DNA from: Portunus trituberculatus
Lineage: Eukaryota > Arthropoda > Malacostraca > Decapoda > Portunidae
NCBI RefSeq assembly: GCF_017591435.1
Contig: NC_059304.1
Coordinates: 26,606,248-26,670,247 of the forward strand
Direction: 5' to 3'
DNA: 64,000 bases
Shown here: positions 23,006-35,139 of the stretch, piece after piece
Numbering within the stretch: the stretch's first letter is position 1
Layout of the letters: each line of letters opens with the position of its first letter
Notes under the pieces: generated by a model
Told to the model about the DNA's origin: nothing
Database searches by the model: none
What the model saw: the letters and a program-made list of their open reading frames with translations, nothing else
Position numbers and translations under genes: made by a program

Positions 23006-23269
23006 GCTTTGAAGCCATGTGGGTGTTGTGTTCCGATGATGAATAGATGTAGAAGGGAAAAAAAAAATATACAAGTCCAACCATGAACAGAGTTTTAATG
23101 AAAGAAAAGTCACACACAGAACATGCACATGAAGACCATGTGACCAACAGGACCACAGAGAAACACAAACAAGAAAATGGACAGGTAGGACATACCACAG
23201 ACCTACTAATGCTGCCTGGTAACAGAAGATCCCTTGAAATGCAAGGCTAAGACACATGTCACCAACCCT
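23006..23269 (-). other. DIRS 3' UTR segment
   Basis: This stretch lies between the left terminal repeat and the target copy flanking D. It has no supported gene. It is joined to the recombinase stop codon (29,506) when D is removed, so it is the 3' UTR of the DIRS element. It includes an A-run at 23,060-23,069. Confidence 0.65.
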
Positions 23270-23489
23270 GCCTATTGAAGGACGAGGGGAGGAGGATTTG
23301 GTGTTACGCGCCGCAACAGCATAGGTCATATGGCGCCGCATGAAACTATTTAATTAAAACCAAAAGGGTTTAAAACAAATCGTAAAATAACTAAAACAAG
23401 TAAAAACGATAAAATTAATGGTAATTAAAAACAAAAAGCTACAATAATATACATAAAACATTAAATTACATAATAAAATTAAATAAAAT

Positions 23490-26400
23490 TCACAGCTTTG
23501 GGAGAAGGCCAGCTTCTCCCAAAAATCTAAAAACGTCATGGCCTTGGGCCAAACACTTTGGTCCAAGGACCTTTGAGATATAATAGACACCACTATCTCT
23601 ACCGCGGTAGAGGTAGCGGTGTCGTAACTCTATCAAACTAGGGCACTCTACCAATAGGTGTCGCACGGTAAGCGGCACCAGGCAGTCATCACAGTAAGGT
23701 TGAGGGTCCCTGGTCAACAGGTACCTCTGTGTAAGATACGTGTGACCTATACGCAGTCGCGCCAATAAAGTCTGTAAACGTCGATCTCGAACATGGGTGT
23801 ATGTCCAGTGAGGGAGAGAGGAAATAGTGATCTCTCCCATTTTCGAGGTTGCGCCCCCCGTTAGCCATCTCCTCTGCCAGATTGCTGCAACTGCCTCACG
23901 AATTAGAGGAAAGACATCTCGAAACGGAACAGACGCAGGAGATGGAGCGCGACTTGCTGCCTCTTTAGCGAGGCGATCTGCGTGTTCATTCCCTGGAACA
24001 CCAACGTGACCAAAAACCCAACAGAACCCAACACAATATCCTCGTTGTGTAAGAAGGTATAGCCACTCCAGGGCTGATAAAACCAAAGGGTTAAAGGATA
24101 TAGTGCAAGAGAGAGAAGTAAGAGCACTGCGACAGTCACTAAAAATTGTAAAAGACGAAACCGGTAGAGTAAAAATTATTTGTAAAGCTAGGATTATGGC
24201 AGACAGCTCCGCAGTAAAAACGGATGCCACTGAAGGAAGGCTGCCAGACCGATAAAAAGAGGGGAAAACCACACTAAATCCAACGCCTGAGTCGGATTTG
24301 GAGCCATCAGTAAAAACAGGGATATCATCAGAATGCATAAAAAAGTGTTCTAAAAACCATGTGAGGGACAGAGCTGGCAGAAAATCCTTCTTGCCATCCA
24401 TGGCAGGGCATAATGAGATAACAGGAAGCTGCCAATAACCAACTCGCGGGAGACGGAAAGAGTACACAGGAGTGGGGTCGATAGATAACTCTGCCATGAG
24501 ATTTGCAACACGTAGGCCAAAAGGTTTAGGGAGACTCGGTCGAGTGACATACGCCTGCGAGCGCGAGTCCCGCAACATTGACACACAGGGACAAAATCAG
24601 GCAGACGGTGGGTGCGAAACCAACACCGGAGCATCGAAGATTGGCGCCGGAGGTCGACCGGCCAGAAACCAGCATCCACTAGAAGGCTAGGTATTGGAGA
24701 TGTCCGAAATGCACCCGTAGCCAAGCGGACCCCAGCATGATGCACGGGGTCAAGCGAGCGTAGTCGTGCATCTGTTGCGGATGAGTAGATCTCACAGCCG
24801 TATTCCAGCTTCGGAAGTATGAGTGTACGGTGAAGCAACAGCAACGTGTCCCTGTCCGCACCCCAAGAGGTATGACTTAAAACCCGAAGAAGGGATAGTG
24901 CCTGCCGACAAGACGCCTTAAGAGAGCGAAAATGGGGAACCCAGGTGAGACGGTTGTCAAATAAAAGGCCAAGATATCGAGTCGCCTCCACGCATGAGAG
25001 GCGTCTATTGGCGAGGTATAAATCCGGGTCTGGATGGACACCACGGTTGCGACAAAATGCATGGCTACGGTCTTCGAGGTGGAGAATCGAAAACCGTTCA
25101 TGTTGGCCCAACTGGACACCCTATTGATCGCCAGTTGGAGCTTGCGCTCAATCAGTGACATCCTAGAAGCAGCAAAGAGATGCACAAGTCGTCCACATAT
25201 AAAGAACTGTGAACGCCATCCGGTAGAGTATCTATAACACCATTTATTGCAACTGCGAATAGCGTAACACTAAGAATACTTCCTGTGGGACACCGTCATT
25301 TAAAGCTGTAGCATCGGAGAGAACACTCCCAACTCGAACCCGTAAAAACGTCTGGATAAAACTGCTGGATAAAATAGGAAGGTGGCCCCGAAGGCCAAAA
25401 TTAAACAAAGACTGTAAAATGCCATGACACCAAGCCGTGTCGTAGGCCTTCTCCAGGTCAAAAAAGACTGTTACTTGATGGTGGTGATTAGCGAAGGCCT
25501 CACAAATGGAAGACTCTAGGGATAAAAGAGCATCAGTAGTAGACCTCATCTTTCGGAAGCCGTACTGTACCGGTGACAAGTACTTCCCTCTCCAAATACC
25601 ACATGAGTCTTATATTTACCATCTTTTCTAACACTTTGCAAATACAGGACGTTAAAGATATAGGACGGTAGTTCGTAGCCTGGAGATTATCTTTCCCAGG
25701 CTTCGGAAATGGGAGAACCACTGCCACAGCCGAAGAAGATGGAAAGTCACCGGTATGCCAAATCATATTATAAAGATTTAAAAGAAAGTTAAAAGCAGTG
25801 TCAGACATGTGGCACAAGAAGGCATAAGGTATATCATCTGGCCCAGGAGAAGAGTCGTGACACTGGGACAAAGCTGTCTGCAACTCGGAAGCAGAGAAAG
25901 GGACATTATAAGACCCCTCCAGCGGAAGAAAAGTTTATGCCGAGAGATTCCATTCTCTGGCGGTGACGTGCGCCCGGAGCTGCAGGATGCCTCTGGGAAA
26001 CACTGGCAAAGTGCTCCGCGAAGAGGTCAGCGACATTCCTAGGGTCTGCCACCGTTTGCCCAGCAGACAACAAAATTGGTGGGGAAGGAGCAGAATACTT
26101 CCCAGCAATTCGGCGGACTTTGTTGAAGACATCCGTAAGAGGGGGTGCGGACGTTTATGGAAGAGACATAGGCTTTCCACGAGGCTTTTTGTGCCTCTTT
26201 CAAAATGCGGCGGGCCCGAGCTCGGCATCGCCGAAAAGCTTCCAGGCACTGCGGGTCCCCACGATGTCGCCGTTGACGAGAGAAAGCTGCCCGTTTCTCT
26301 TTTACCGCTGCAGTGCATGCTGCGTTCCACCAAGGAACGGGACGCTTAGTAAAGCGACCTGACGTCCTAGGGATTGTCTGAAGGGCTAAGGAAATAAAAA

Positions 26401-27185
26401 AAAATCAGTAAAATAATCAACAGCCTCAGCACAAGTAGAAAAGTCAGCCAGTGGACGAATAAAAGAGCTAAGGTCTGTGAATCGACGTCAATCTGCCTTG
26501 TCTAAAACCCAGCGTGGTGGGCAGGACTGTGGCTCAGATTTCACAGATTGCAATAAAATCGGAAAGTGGTCACTACCGTGTAAATCCGGTAGGACTCGCC
26601 AATTAAAATCAAGGAAAGAATTAGATGTACAAAGAGAAAGATCGATAGCTGTAAAAGTCCCAGTAGGAGTGTGGAAATGTGTAACATCCCCAGAATTTAA
26701 AATCTCCAATCCCTCATCCTCAATAAAAGAACCGATTAAAACCCCACGAGGATTACTAGCACCTTCATCCCACAATGGGTGACGGCTGTTAAAATCTCCC
26801 AACAAAAGAAAAGGCGGAGTCAGCTGACGCACCAGGCCGTCAAGCTCACCCCTGGAGACAGGAAGCCGAGGAGGGAGATATAAACTGCAGATGGTATACA
26901 GACCTTAACAGCAACCACCTGAAGGGGAGAGTTAAGTTGTACCGGGATAACAGGTATATCCTGACGGACTAGAATAGCTGTGCCACCGTGGTGGCCCTGG
27001 TCAAGGAAAGGAGTGTTAAAAAAAGCACTATAGCCAGGAGGACTAGAATAAGTACTATCACCTATCATAGTCTCTTGTAGAGCTACACAGGCTGGAGAGA
27101 ACTCCGACAGCAAAGCTCGGAGTTCCCCCCACGAGGCGCGAAGGCCTCTACAGTTCCATTGTAGAAGCTTGAAGACGACTATTTG
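23490..27185 (-). pseudogene. Family-1 ORF2, copy D
   Basis: The endonuclease region (27,185-26,490) keeps LLQWNCRGL, ALQETM, GGTAILVRQD, LGDFNSRHPLWDEG, TAIDLSLCTS and GSDHFPILL, with about 30 bp missing near 26,900. The RT is spread over several frames (26,333-24,890) with small indels near 25,585, 25,370, 25,280 and 25,165. GPDDIPYAFL, GFRKMRSTTDAL, VFFDLEKAYD and VGSVLSDATALNDGVPQ are recognisable. The RNase H and C-terminal part is open for 364 codons (24,584-23,490). It has TDGSKSDSG, TAELSAI, SDCRSAL, NEHADRLAKEA and a complete C-X2-C-X7-H-X4-C finger. Some indels may be sequencing errors, as many are single bases in runs. Confidence 0.88.
23586..23623 (-). repeat. Loopless hairpin inside family-1 ORF2 (copy D)
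   Basis: Here the two arms almost touch, with a GC between them, and pair with two to three mismatches. The loss of loop bases shortens the Arg-rich peptide by two codons relative to E without shifting frame. Confidence 0.75.
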
Positions 27186-29054
27186 GGTGCAGTGGACGAG
27201 CGAGCCTTTTGAGGCTGCCTGTGACTGACCTGACTAGAAATAATCAAACGACGAGAAGACACCGGGAATTGAGGTGTGCCGGGTCGTTGGACCTCAGCCT
27301 TTCGGCTTATCGGTGGGTGATGCGAACTATCATCACTTTTACTGGTCCTCGGAGGACGAGGATCAGGCAGGACTGCACTTTCCGATACAGTTGGTCCACG
27401 AGGGACGGCTATGACAATATCATCGGACGTCTCCATGCTCAGACCGTCCTCATCATAAGAAGCCCGATCTGAGACGGAGGGCGTCACAGAAGGCTGGACA
27501 GAAACTACTGGAGCTACCCTAGCAGAGCGGTCCCTGGAGGACTCACGATTATAAGCACCGGGAGAAAACTTAGACTGCTTATGCTGAGCTAAATCTAACG
27601 ACTCCGCAGAGCCGCGGTGCCGCTTAGTTAGACCCTTGAAAGGCTTAGGAGATACAGGTGGCAAATGGACATCTACTACATGGGTGACTTTGTTCAAGTC
27701 CGTATTTTCTCGTCACTTCTAAGAGATGACTCAACCGAGTCATCAGCCAAAATGGCAAACCTGTTAGCCAGATAAACAGTACCACCCGCCCCAACAGAGC
27801 GAGAGGTAGCAGGAGGAGTTGTCTTCGGACCGGCAGACTCAGCCGAAGAGCGAGCGGCCAATGAAGCATAGGATGTCGCACCAGTACCATCCTTCTGGCG
27901 GTACAGGAGTTCACGGCGGGCGCTACCGAGGCTGATAAACTGACTATTGGCAAGCTGTAGAATGTCCTGCTCCAGGCGATACCTGGGGCATTGCCTGGAA
28001 CGTACCTGGTGAGCATCACGACAATGAAAACAATAAGCTGCACCATTGCAATGCTCCTCTGAATGCGAGTCGAGTGCAGAGCAATTACCACATCGGGAAG
28101 CTTCTTTACACGAGCTTTTCCCGTGACCGTACCCATAGCATGAGAAGCACTGAAGAGGGCGAGAAACAAAGCGCCTCACCCTAAGGTTGATAGGACCGAT
28201 ATTAACACGGTCAGGAAGGGTGGACCCAAAAAATGTGAGAAGGACCATGTTGGAGGAGTTCCTCATCTTAGTCACCTTTTGTACTGAGCTAGGGCACATT
28301 GCTAGTATTTCCTCTTCTGGGAATTCATAGAGGTCTTGGCTATAAACACAACCTTTGCTATAGTTAAAGGTGGGATGAGCCTTAACAGTCTCAAACATGC
28401 TGTCAGAAGGGCATGGGAGATGTTGCAACATCCTAGCTTGCGTAAGATCTTTTGCTCGCACAAGCACCCCCTTCCCATACTTTTTCAGATTCCCCTCAGG
28501 AATCGTGCCGATTTCTTTGGACAGGTACCGGGAGGCATGGATGAAATTCCCACGCCCATTTCTATAGTACGCCACAAACCAACGTGGAGGTGGGATCTGG
28601 CGGACTGCTGGAACTGAATTCTCTAAATAGTTTTCAAAAACATTTGGGATGTAATCCATGTCACTGTCTGAAATATTACGTGACTGGAGAAATTCAGTTT
28701 TAAAGCCATGGCCGGCGAGGGGCAGAGATGCTACATGTTCATAAGCTAAACGAGCTTCATCACATGACATAAACGTTACATAGCAGCGGTTAGAAGGAAA
28801 GTCCTTATCATAAACCAGTCGAGTGCGAACAACCGTACCATACGCCTTGAGAAGTGAGTGCAAGGCATGATAGGAAAATGATGGATTAACATTTACCATT
28901 ACAAGAGAGTCATATGCAGCAGAAATGCATCCCTCAAAAGAACTTCCAGAACAGGAGACTGCAGTGGGAGGCCCTTGTGGAGGGGAATCCTCCTTCTTAC
29001 TCAGACCTGAAGATGACGTCACGAGAACCTGAATGTTTTTTTGTGTTTTCCCAT
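27179..29054 (-). pseudogene. Family-1 ORF1 (gag-like), copy D, nearly intact
   Basis: The first ATG at 29,054 gives MGKHKKTFRFS and a stop because of a deletion. The next frame is open from 29,022 to 27,694. It holds an RRM-like region (about residues 38-90), the PPPRWFVAYYRNGRGNF block and three zinc knuckles near residues 295-355: CFSCYGYGHGKSSC, CGNCSALDSHSEEHC and CFHCRDAHQVRSRQC. A single-base change near 27,700 shifts into the C-terminal Ser/Pro-rich part (27,697-27,179), ending APK and stop. ORF1 proteins of I-like elements bind RNA and form the RNP that carries ORF2. It is the best template here for the family's gag protein. Confidence 0.87.
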
Positions 29055-29503
29055 AAAAAAAAAACAGCTACACAAAAAATGGCTCCAGGGGCAAGGGAAA
29101 CCACCTACTGGGACTACAATGGGAGGAAGCGCTGGCTGCCGTGGACGGGGTACCTCGTCCCCATGCGGACCAGTCGTTTTAAAAATAGGCCCCACATGAT
29201 ACGAATGTTTGTCCACGACAGAGCTGAGACTCCCCTCCCAAAGCATCCCAGCCTGGACACCCAACCATCCAGCACAGGACAGCCCCTATTGGGCGATCCC
29301 TCCAGCGGGTGGCTCCGCTGGTCCACTGGCAGCCTACGTAGGAACCATTTAGTCTGGCCTCTCACTGGCGACCGTACTAGCATGGGTAGCCCTCTCCCCC
29401 TCAAAAGGGCAGAGCAGGGGCCTAAGCCCCCTCTAGCCTAGCTCGCCAGGTCACAGGGGCACGCAAGCCCCCCCACCACGACAGGCGGTTCCCATCTGGG
29501 GGG
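29055..29503 (-). promoter_or_regulatory. Family-1 5' UTR (copy D), presumed internal promoter region
   Basis: The sequence is colinear with the leader of copy C, with a C-tract at the very 5' end on the minus strand. It also carries about 30 bp near 29,422-29,455 not found in C. A promoter role is inferred from position. Confidence 0.55.
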
Positions 29504-29505
29504 GC

Positions 29506-30640
29506 CTATTGAAGGACCGCATCCTGAAATAGATCAGAATTCATTATAATGGGCTTATCATAAAATTTTGCAAACGTGGCAGCCCTAGCTCAACCAGCTT
29601 TTTGCATGATGCATGTCAGGGGCACTGCCATAGCCTTGGCTTTTGATGCCGCAGCTGGTCGTACACTACCCGCCTTGAAGACATTGGTGTCCACACCAGA
29701 CATACTAAGCATGGACTTGACCCATCGGGCAATAGTGTCCTTAGATACAGCAGTGTGTGGTTTATGAAAACTGAGAAACAATTTGGAAGCACTATGCTTA
29801 TCACCATGCCTAAATTCCTTGGTCCTTGCTATGTACTCTAACAATGTTTGACAAACACACAATCTATCATTCTGAGGGTAGGCCCGAAATGTCAGCCTGG
29901 CAATATTAAAGTTAGGTCTACATTGCTTAACAGTTCCCCCTAGCGAAATGGAAATATGATCCTCATTAACATCCATACCCTGAAGCATTAACAAATGTAA
30001 CGTTTGGACTCTGGCCGCTTGAGTGATCGCCATCAACATGACAAGCTTTAGGGTGAGATCTTTCAATGATAAGTCCCGCAAAGGGTGCATAGATCGAAGC
30101 TTTTGCAAGACTGGCTTTACATCCCATGTCGCCGTGTACCTAGGTGTGGGTGGTCTGAGGTTGAAGATCCCTTACATGAATCTACAAATCAGAGGGTGAT
30201 TTCCTGCCCTGCAGCCATCAATTACAGTTCCTAGTGAAGAAATAGTCCCCCTTGCAGTATTCACGCTGTCATATCCCACATTCCGATGAAACGTCTCGGT
30301 CAAGAAGTTGATGACGTAATGGGCAGAGGGACTAAGGTGATTGATGCCCCGTTGAGAACAAAACTGTTGCCACCTAGCGACATGCGGGCGGTATTGTTTA
30401 GCCGTGCTCGGCTTCCATGACGCAAGCAAGATGTCCATGCCTGCCGCAGAAACACCTTGTTCTCGGAAGACCTCCCGGATATTAAGCATGCTATGAGCTG
30501 AGTGTGTCGCATGACCGGATGTGCCCTGACTTGAGATGGATGTGTCAGGATATCGGCCCTGCTCGGAAGGAGCCTGGGGTAATCTATCAACAGCCCTAGA
30601 AGAGCTCCCATCCAGGGTTGAGATGGCCAAATGGGCACCA
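29506..30640 (-). pseudogene. DIRS tyrosine recombinase
   Basis: On the minus strand an N-terminal core-binding part (frame 30,630-30,172, LASWKPSTAKQYRPHVARWQ) leads into a catalytic domain (30,108-29,506). ITQAARVQTLHLL carries the first catalytic Arg. The second block reads FKAGSVRPAAASKA, where relatives usually have His and Arg (HSTR-like), so the His is replaced by Gly. A TGA at 29,592-29,590 interrupts the end, but the frame continues AKFYDKPI with the likely nucleophilic Tyr at 29,562-29,560 and a TAG at 29,508-29,506. The two parts are separated by a stop near 30,172. The enzyme would integrate the circular DNA copy. It is dead here. Confidence 0.82.
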
Positions 30641-30659
30641 CTATCCTGTTCTGCACGGA

Positions 30660-32345
30660 TCTTCTGGAGGCACCTAGCAATTAGAGAGAATGGGGAAAAA
30701 GATAAGAGAGATCAAACTGTGCCCAGTTGAAAGTAAATGCATCATAAATTGCCTCTGGATCTGGTTTCCAGGAACAGAACGTAGCCACTTGCTTATTTAG
30801 TCTGGATGCAAATAAGTCAATGGAAGAGGCACCAAAAACCAGAGAAATTCTACGAAAAACATCAACATCAAGTTGCCACTCATGCCGATCATTAAAGGTG
30901 CGAGAGGCACAATCTGGTACAATATTCGCACTGCCTGGAATGTGTGAGCAAATAACCCATGCCTGATTCTTCACACACCAGTCCCAAATCAAAGTGGCAA
31001 GATAGTTACACATAAGTGATTTTGTACCACCCATCTCATTCACGTAGTTAAGAGCAGTAGTATTGTCACAAAACACTAACATTTTTCCCACAGAGCTCAC
31101 CAGCGAATGCTTGGAAGAGTAAATAGAATAGCCTTGAGTTCTAAAGCATTAATATGCAGCAATTTCTCCTCGGAGGACCAACTGCCCCCGGCAGTCATGT
31201 GGTGGAATTGGCCACCCCAACCTGTATTGAAAGCATCTGTAAATAATTGAACGTCAGCAGCTGCCCGGAGAATCTTCCTATACTGTACAGACACGTTATT
31301 AAGCCACCAGTCAAGATCCAATTTCATGTCCTCCGTAATCTCCATAAATTTATCAAAGTCACCATGGGCATGACGCAATGCTGCAATTTTAGCTGCCTCC
31401 AATTTCCGGTAGTGAAGTTTCCCTAACTCAACAGCAGAGGTAGCCGCCACCAGCAGTCCCGTGACCCGTGCCAGATTTTTGCCTTACTCTTACACCTAAT
31501 TGCCTGACAACTGTTGAGTAAGGTAACCACCCTGCGCTCTGGTAAGGAAATAGTCATAGTCTCTGTGACAAGGATGTTGCCCAAGTATTAAATTCGCTTA
31601 GAGGGGACCAAGACCGACTTTTCTACATTAATAATGAAGCCCAACAGACTCAGTGCAGCAAGAGTGTCGGTTATGACAGCGAGGCAACCCTGCTGAGAAC
31701 TGTTGCAAATGAGAGAATCATCAATATAGCTAGTAATGGTAACACCCCTTTCTCTCAAAGCTGCAAAAACAGGTTTCATTAATTTTGTGAAAAGCCTAGG
31801 GCCCTCACCAATACCATTAGGCAGGCATGTAAACTGATAAACTTTACCTTACCAAGTGAAACACAAAAAACGTTGATGCTCATCTGCAATCCTGACAGAA
31901 TAATAGGCATGCCTAAGGTCAATGGAAGCCAAAAAATCCCCTTCATTAATGAGCCAGATAGCCTGCTCAAAATTTTCCATTTTAAAATGTATGTGTGGTA
32001 TGTGTTTGTTTAGTTTTTCCAAATTGAGTACCATTCTATGTTCACCATTTTACTTTTGTCTAAAAAATATAGGTGAAATAACCTGGCCCTCCATGCGCTG
32101 TGTAACTCTAATAACCTTAAGTTGAAGGAGCCTGTCATTTTCTGCAGAAATGATACCTGTCTCAGTGGAATTGAATTTATACTCTAAATTACCCGCAAAT
32201 AAATGGTCAATGTCCTCCACCTTAATACTGAGGTGACAACCGGCAACAATATCTAGAATGGCCGGGTCATTGGTAATTTTCCGCCATTCATGAATAAAGT
32301 AGCTAAGCCTGCCAGCTTCAAAATCCTTACTAACCTCTACTGCAG
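30660..32345 (-). pseudogene. DIRS reverse transcriptase / RNase H / methyltransferase-like region
   Basis: The RT start resembles other DIRS elements (AGRLSYFIHEWRKITNDPAIL, near 32,310). Next come FLASIDLRHAYYSVRIADE near 31,930 and SYIDDSLICNS near 31,720 as the YxDD active site. RNase H follows with VQLFTDAFNTGWGG, INALELKAI and FCDNTTALNYVNE (31,240-31,050). The segment IDLFASRLNKQ and SWKPDPEAIYDAFTFNW (30,820-30,740) matches the MT-like region that follows RNase H in DIRS proteins. Frameshifts or stops occur near 32,050, 31,850, 31,780, 31,560 and 31,100, so the protein is broken into about six pieces. Confidence 0.82.
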
Positions 32346-32507
32346 CCGGGGCCTGTGCTGGCCCGGCTCCTGCCGTTTTTTGGAACGGAGTCCTGGCGTG
32401 TGTTGTAGGCCCGTGGAGCACCTCTCGTCCCATACCGCGGTTGACCATAAGGCTGGAACCTGCTGGAGAAACTTCGATGCGAAGCCGAGCCCCAGTAGCC
32501 TCTGGTC
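32346..32507 (-). pseudogene. DIRS gag, C-terminal piece
   Basis: This short piece continues the gag frame from the other side of the Harbinger insertion: ending in TTG at 37,308, it resumes at 32,507 as PEATGARLRIEVSPAGSS. The 3-bp target copy of Harbinger makes the joint exact. It runs on without a stop toward the RT part. Confidence 0.7.
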
Positions 32508-32636
32508 CTGGGGCCGTACTTATAAACACTAAGATGACGTCCTAACGGTAAGAAGTCGTCTTAAATCACAAAAATGGCGGAATTCGAGTCTTAAATCCTT
32601 AAGACGGCATCCTAAACCCCTAAAGATGCGTCTTAC

Positions 32637-32672
32637 TACTGCTAAAACACCTCCCGAGGTGTTTTAGCAGTA
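32637..32672. repeat. 17-bp hairpin near the Harbinger left end
   Basis: Arms 32,637-32,653 and 32,656-32,672 are exact complements with two bases between. It lies between the terminal repeat and the transposase start, among TAAGACG repeats, so a regulatory or transposase-binding role is possible. Confidence 0.85.
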
Positions 32673-33263
32673 AGACGCGCTCCTAAGATTTCATCCTAAA
32701 AGTAAACATGGCCGCCCGAGAGGGACCGCACCGCCACCACCTGCGACAGAGACGGTTGTTTCGTGAGAGGAAGGACGTCCTGAATGAGCTAGATGACCGT
32801 GAGCTGGTGAAGAGGTATTGGCAGGATCCTGCTGGTATCATTTTCGTGACAAATTTGGTGCGGGAAAGGCTGAAGAGAGTAACTGCAAGGAACAAGGCCT
32901 CTCTCCCCGAGATGCAAGTTATCTTCACTGCGGTACCTCGCTATAGGAAAGATTGGTGCCATTGAAGGAACGCACGTGATGATTGTGGCTCCTAGAGAGT
33001 ATAAGGTAGAGTTTGTCAACAGGAAGCATCAACGTGCAGTTTGTGTTTGATGCTTGATACCACATTATTGATGTGGTTGCAAAGTGGCCGGGATCGGTTC
33101 GCGATGCAAGAATATTTCCTCAAAGTGGACTCTGCACGATATTTGACAGCGGCATCGTCCCAGCTGGGTGTCACTTACTGGGAGATAGTGGCTATCCCAG
33201 CAAAAAGTGGCTACTGACTCCATACCTCAGACCACAGCCTAGAGCACAGTCTTCTTATAACAG

Positions 33264-34039
33264 GTAAGTTACTGAGTAGTAAAATTTAGATAAAGAGTTA
33301 TCTAATTGATTACCCCACATCACACTAAACACAAAACTAATCATTTATCTCCCATAGTTACACTTTTTCATATAAATTAATATAAAGTGCTAAATTAATG
33401 AATTAGGTAATTTGGAAGTATTATTGCAGTTTCACACAATCTTGACCCTCCCCCCCCTCCCTTACTGGATTCCTCCATAAGATGAAGTAACCTAACCTAA
33501 CATTTTGCAACCTCCTCATTGGGTTAGCATCATCCTCCATTAAGGTAGAGTAACTTAACATTTTGAAACTTGACCAGAACAACCGATAAGGTAAATTAAT
33601 TTAACATTGTGTACGCTTTGCCCCCTTTGGATCCCCCTTAAAGTAAATTTATCATTAATATCTGACAAGGTAAAATGGAGCTAGAAATGCTCCATAAAGT
33701 AAAATATAGACCCTGCAGAGGGCTATAATTATGTAAGGTGTTTTGGTTGAATCACCAATACAAGAAGTAAATTTCAAGAAAATTTCCAAATATTTAAGAG
33801 TTTCTTCTTTTTATTCTAAGTTTTCATGTGAATATATTAACCTAACCAATGTTATACTAGAGATTTTTTTTTTATATGTTTCATAATGTTTAAGCTGTCA
33901 TGTCATAAATCATTATCAAACAATGAATCTTAACTTAACCTTATACATGACATAACCTAAATGTTTGCAGAAATTAAATTAATCCATCATACTACTTTCA
34001 AGTACTGCATTGTAAGATTGAAATCTATATTAATTTCAG
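33264..34039 (+). other. Transposase intron 1
   Basis: It starts GTAAGT and ends TTAATTTCAG. It is AT-rich and I see no gene in it. The exons on both sides encode contiguous parts of the DDE domain. Confidence 0.75.
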
Positions 34040-34727
34040 GGCCCACAAGAAAACCTGCAGCGTTGTTGAGAGAGGCATCGGGCAGCTGAAGCAACATTTT
34101 CACATGCTACACAATGAAATCCTTTCACATGCTACACAGTGAAATCCAAGTTGGTCCTCCATCCAAGGTCTGCCAAATTGTAGAGGTTTGTGCATTGCTG
34201 CACAACATCTGCAAAGCAAGAAACATCATTCTTCCTGAGAAAGAAGAACATCTTGCCGCAGCCGAGGATGGAGGCAACGAGGAGCGACCCCCAGCACAGA
34301 AAGTTCAAAGTCGCCATGAAGGAATCCTTTACAGGGATGAATTTGTTGTGCTTCACTTCAAGTAAGTAATACAACCCATAATGCTGATTATAGTAGCATT
34401 CTTCAGTTTTTTTCTCCTCTGTCACTTTGTTACTTATTTTTATATGTCTTGTTTTGTTGTGTGTGCACTGTTATGTTGGTGATTTCATCTTCCTTGCCTC
34501 ACTCTCTGCCAGTCACCCACTATTGCAAAGATAGAGTTCTTCACAGATACCACAGAATCACTGTTCAGCATTACAATATTTAAATGGGTTATGATGAATG
34601 TGTATCTCAGCAACATCTAAAAAAATAATTAACACACTTTCGCAACTAACTTAAATGATTCTTTCTTAATTATTTTTTCACTTATTTTTATGAGTGTGGC
34701 ATTGACTACATTATCAATTGTTCTGTA

Positions 34728-34851
<124 letters not shown>

Positions 34852-34960
34852 ATACAACATCAAGCAGTAAATCAATGTCTTTCTTTTACAGCATTGCTGA
34901 GTGATGAGACACCAGTGTCATGACTGCTGAGATTGGTGTTATTCTCATGTAAGTAGTTTT

Positions 34961-34965
<5 letters not shown>

Positions 34966-35010
<45 letters not shown>
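34966..35010 (+). repeat. (CT)n microsatellite
   Basis: About 45 bases of TC/CT repeats lie between the 3' ends of the two converging Harbinger genes. Confidence 0.95.
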
Positions 35011-35012
<2 letters not shown>

Positions 35013-35139
35013 ATACCTGAATTAAGTAGATTATAGTAGGTTGAGCATATAGAAACTGCAGTTAATTTTGTGTTAACACTAATATTTGGTTGAGTGGTTA
35101 CAAACAAAAACAAATAGTTCATTATTTATATCTTTATTA

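Larger units (their letters stand above)
23284..29503 (-). mobile_element. Family-1 non-LTR retrotransposon, copy D (full length)
   Basis: This is the only full-length copy with a clear target duplication: GCCTATTGAAGGAC at 23,270-23,283 and 29,504-29,517. On the minus strand it holds a 5' UTR (29,503-29,055), ORF1, ORF2, 3' UTR, the GGCGCC stem-loop (23,307-23,337) and an ATCC-like tail. It inserted at the stop codon of the DIRS recombinase gene. A loopless version of the coding hairpin lies at 23,586-23,623. Confidence 0.93.

Noticed and set aside
22961..23341. A 126-codon minus-strand frame over the DIRS 3' UTR
   Set aside because: It crosses the terminal repeat, the 3' UTR and the tail of copy D, so it is not one gene.
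29114..29441. Frames of 96-175 codons over the family-1 5' UTR
   Set aside because: The same frames are not kept in copy C, and they do not join ORF1.
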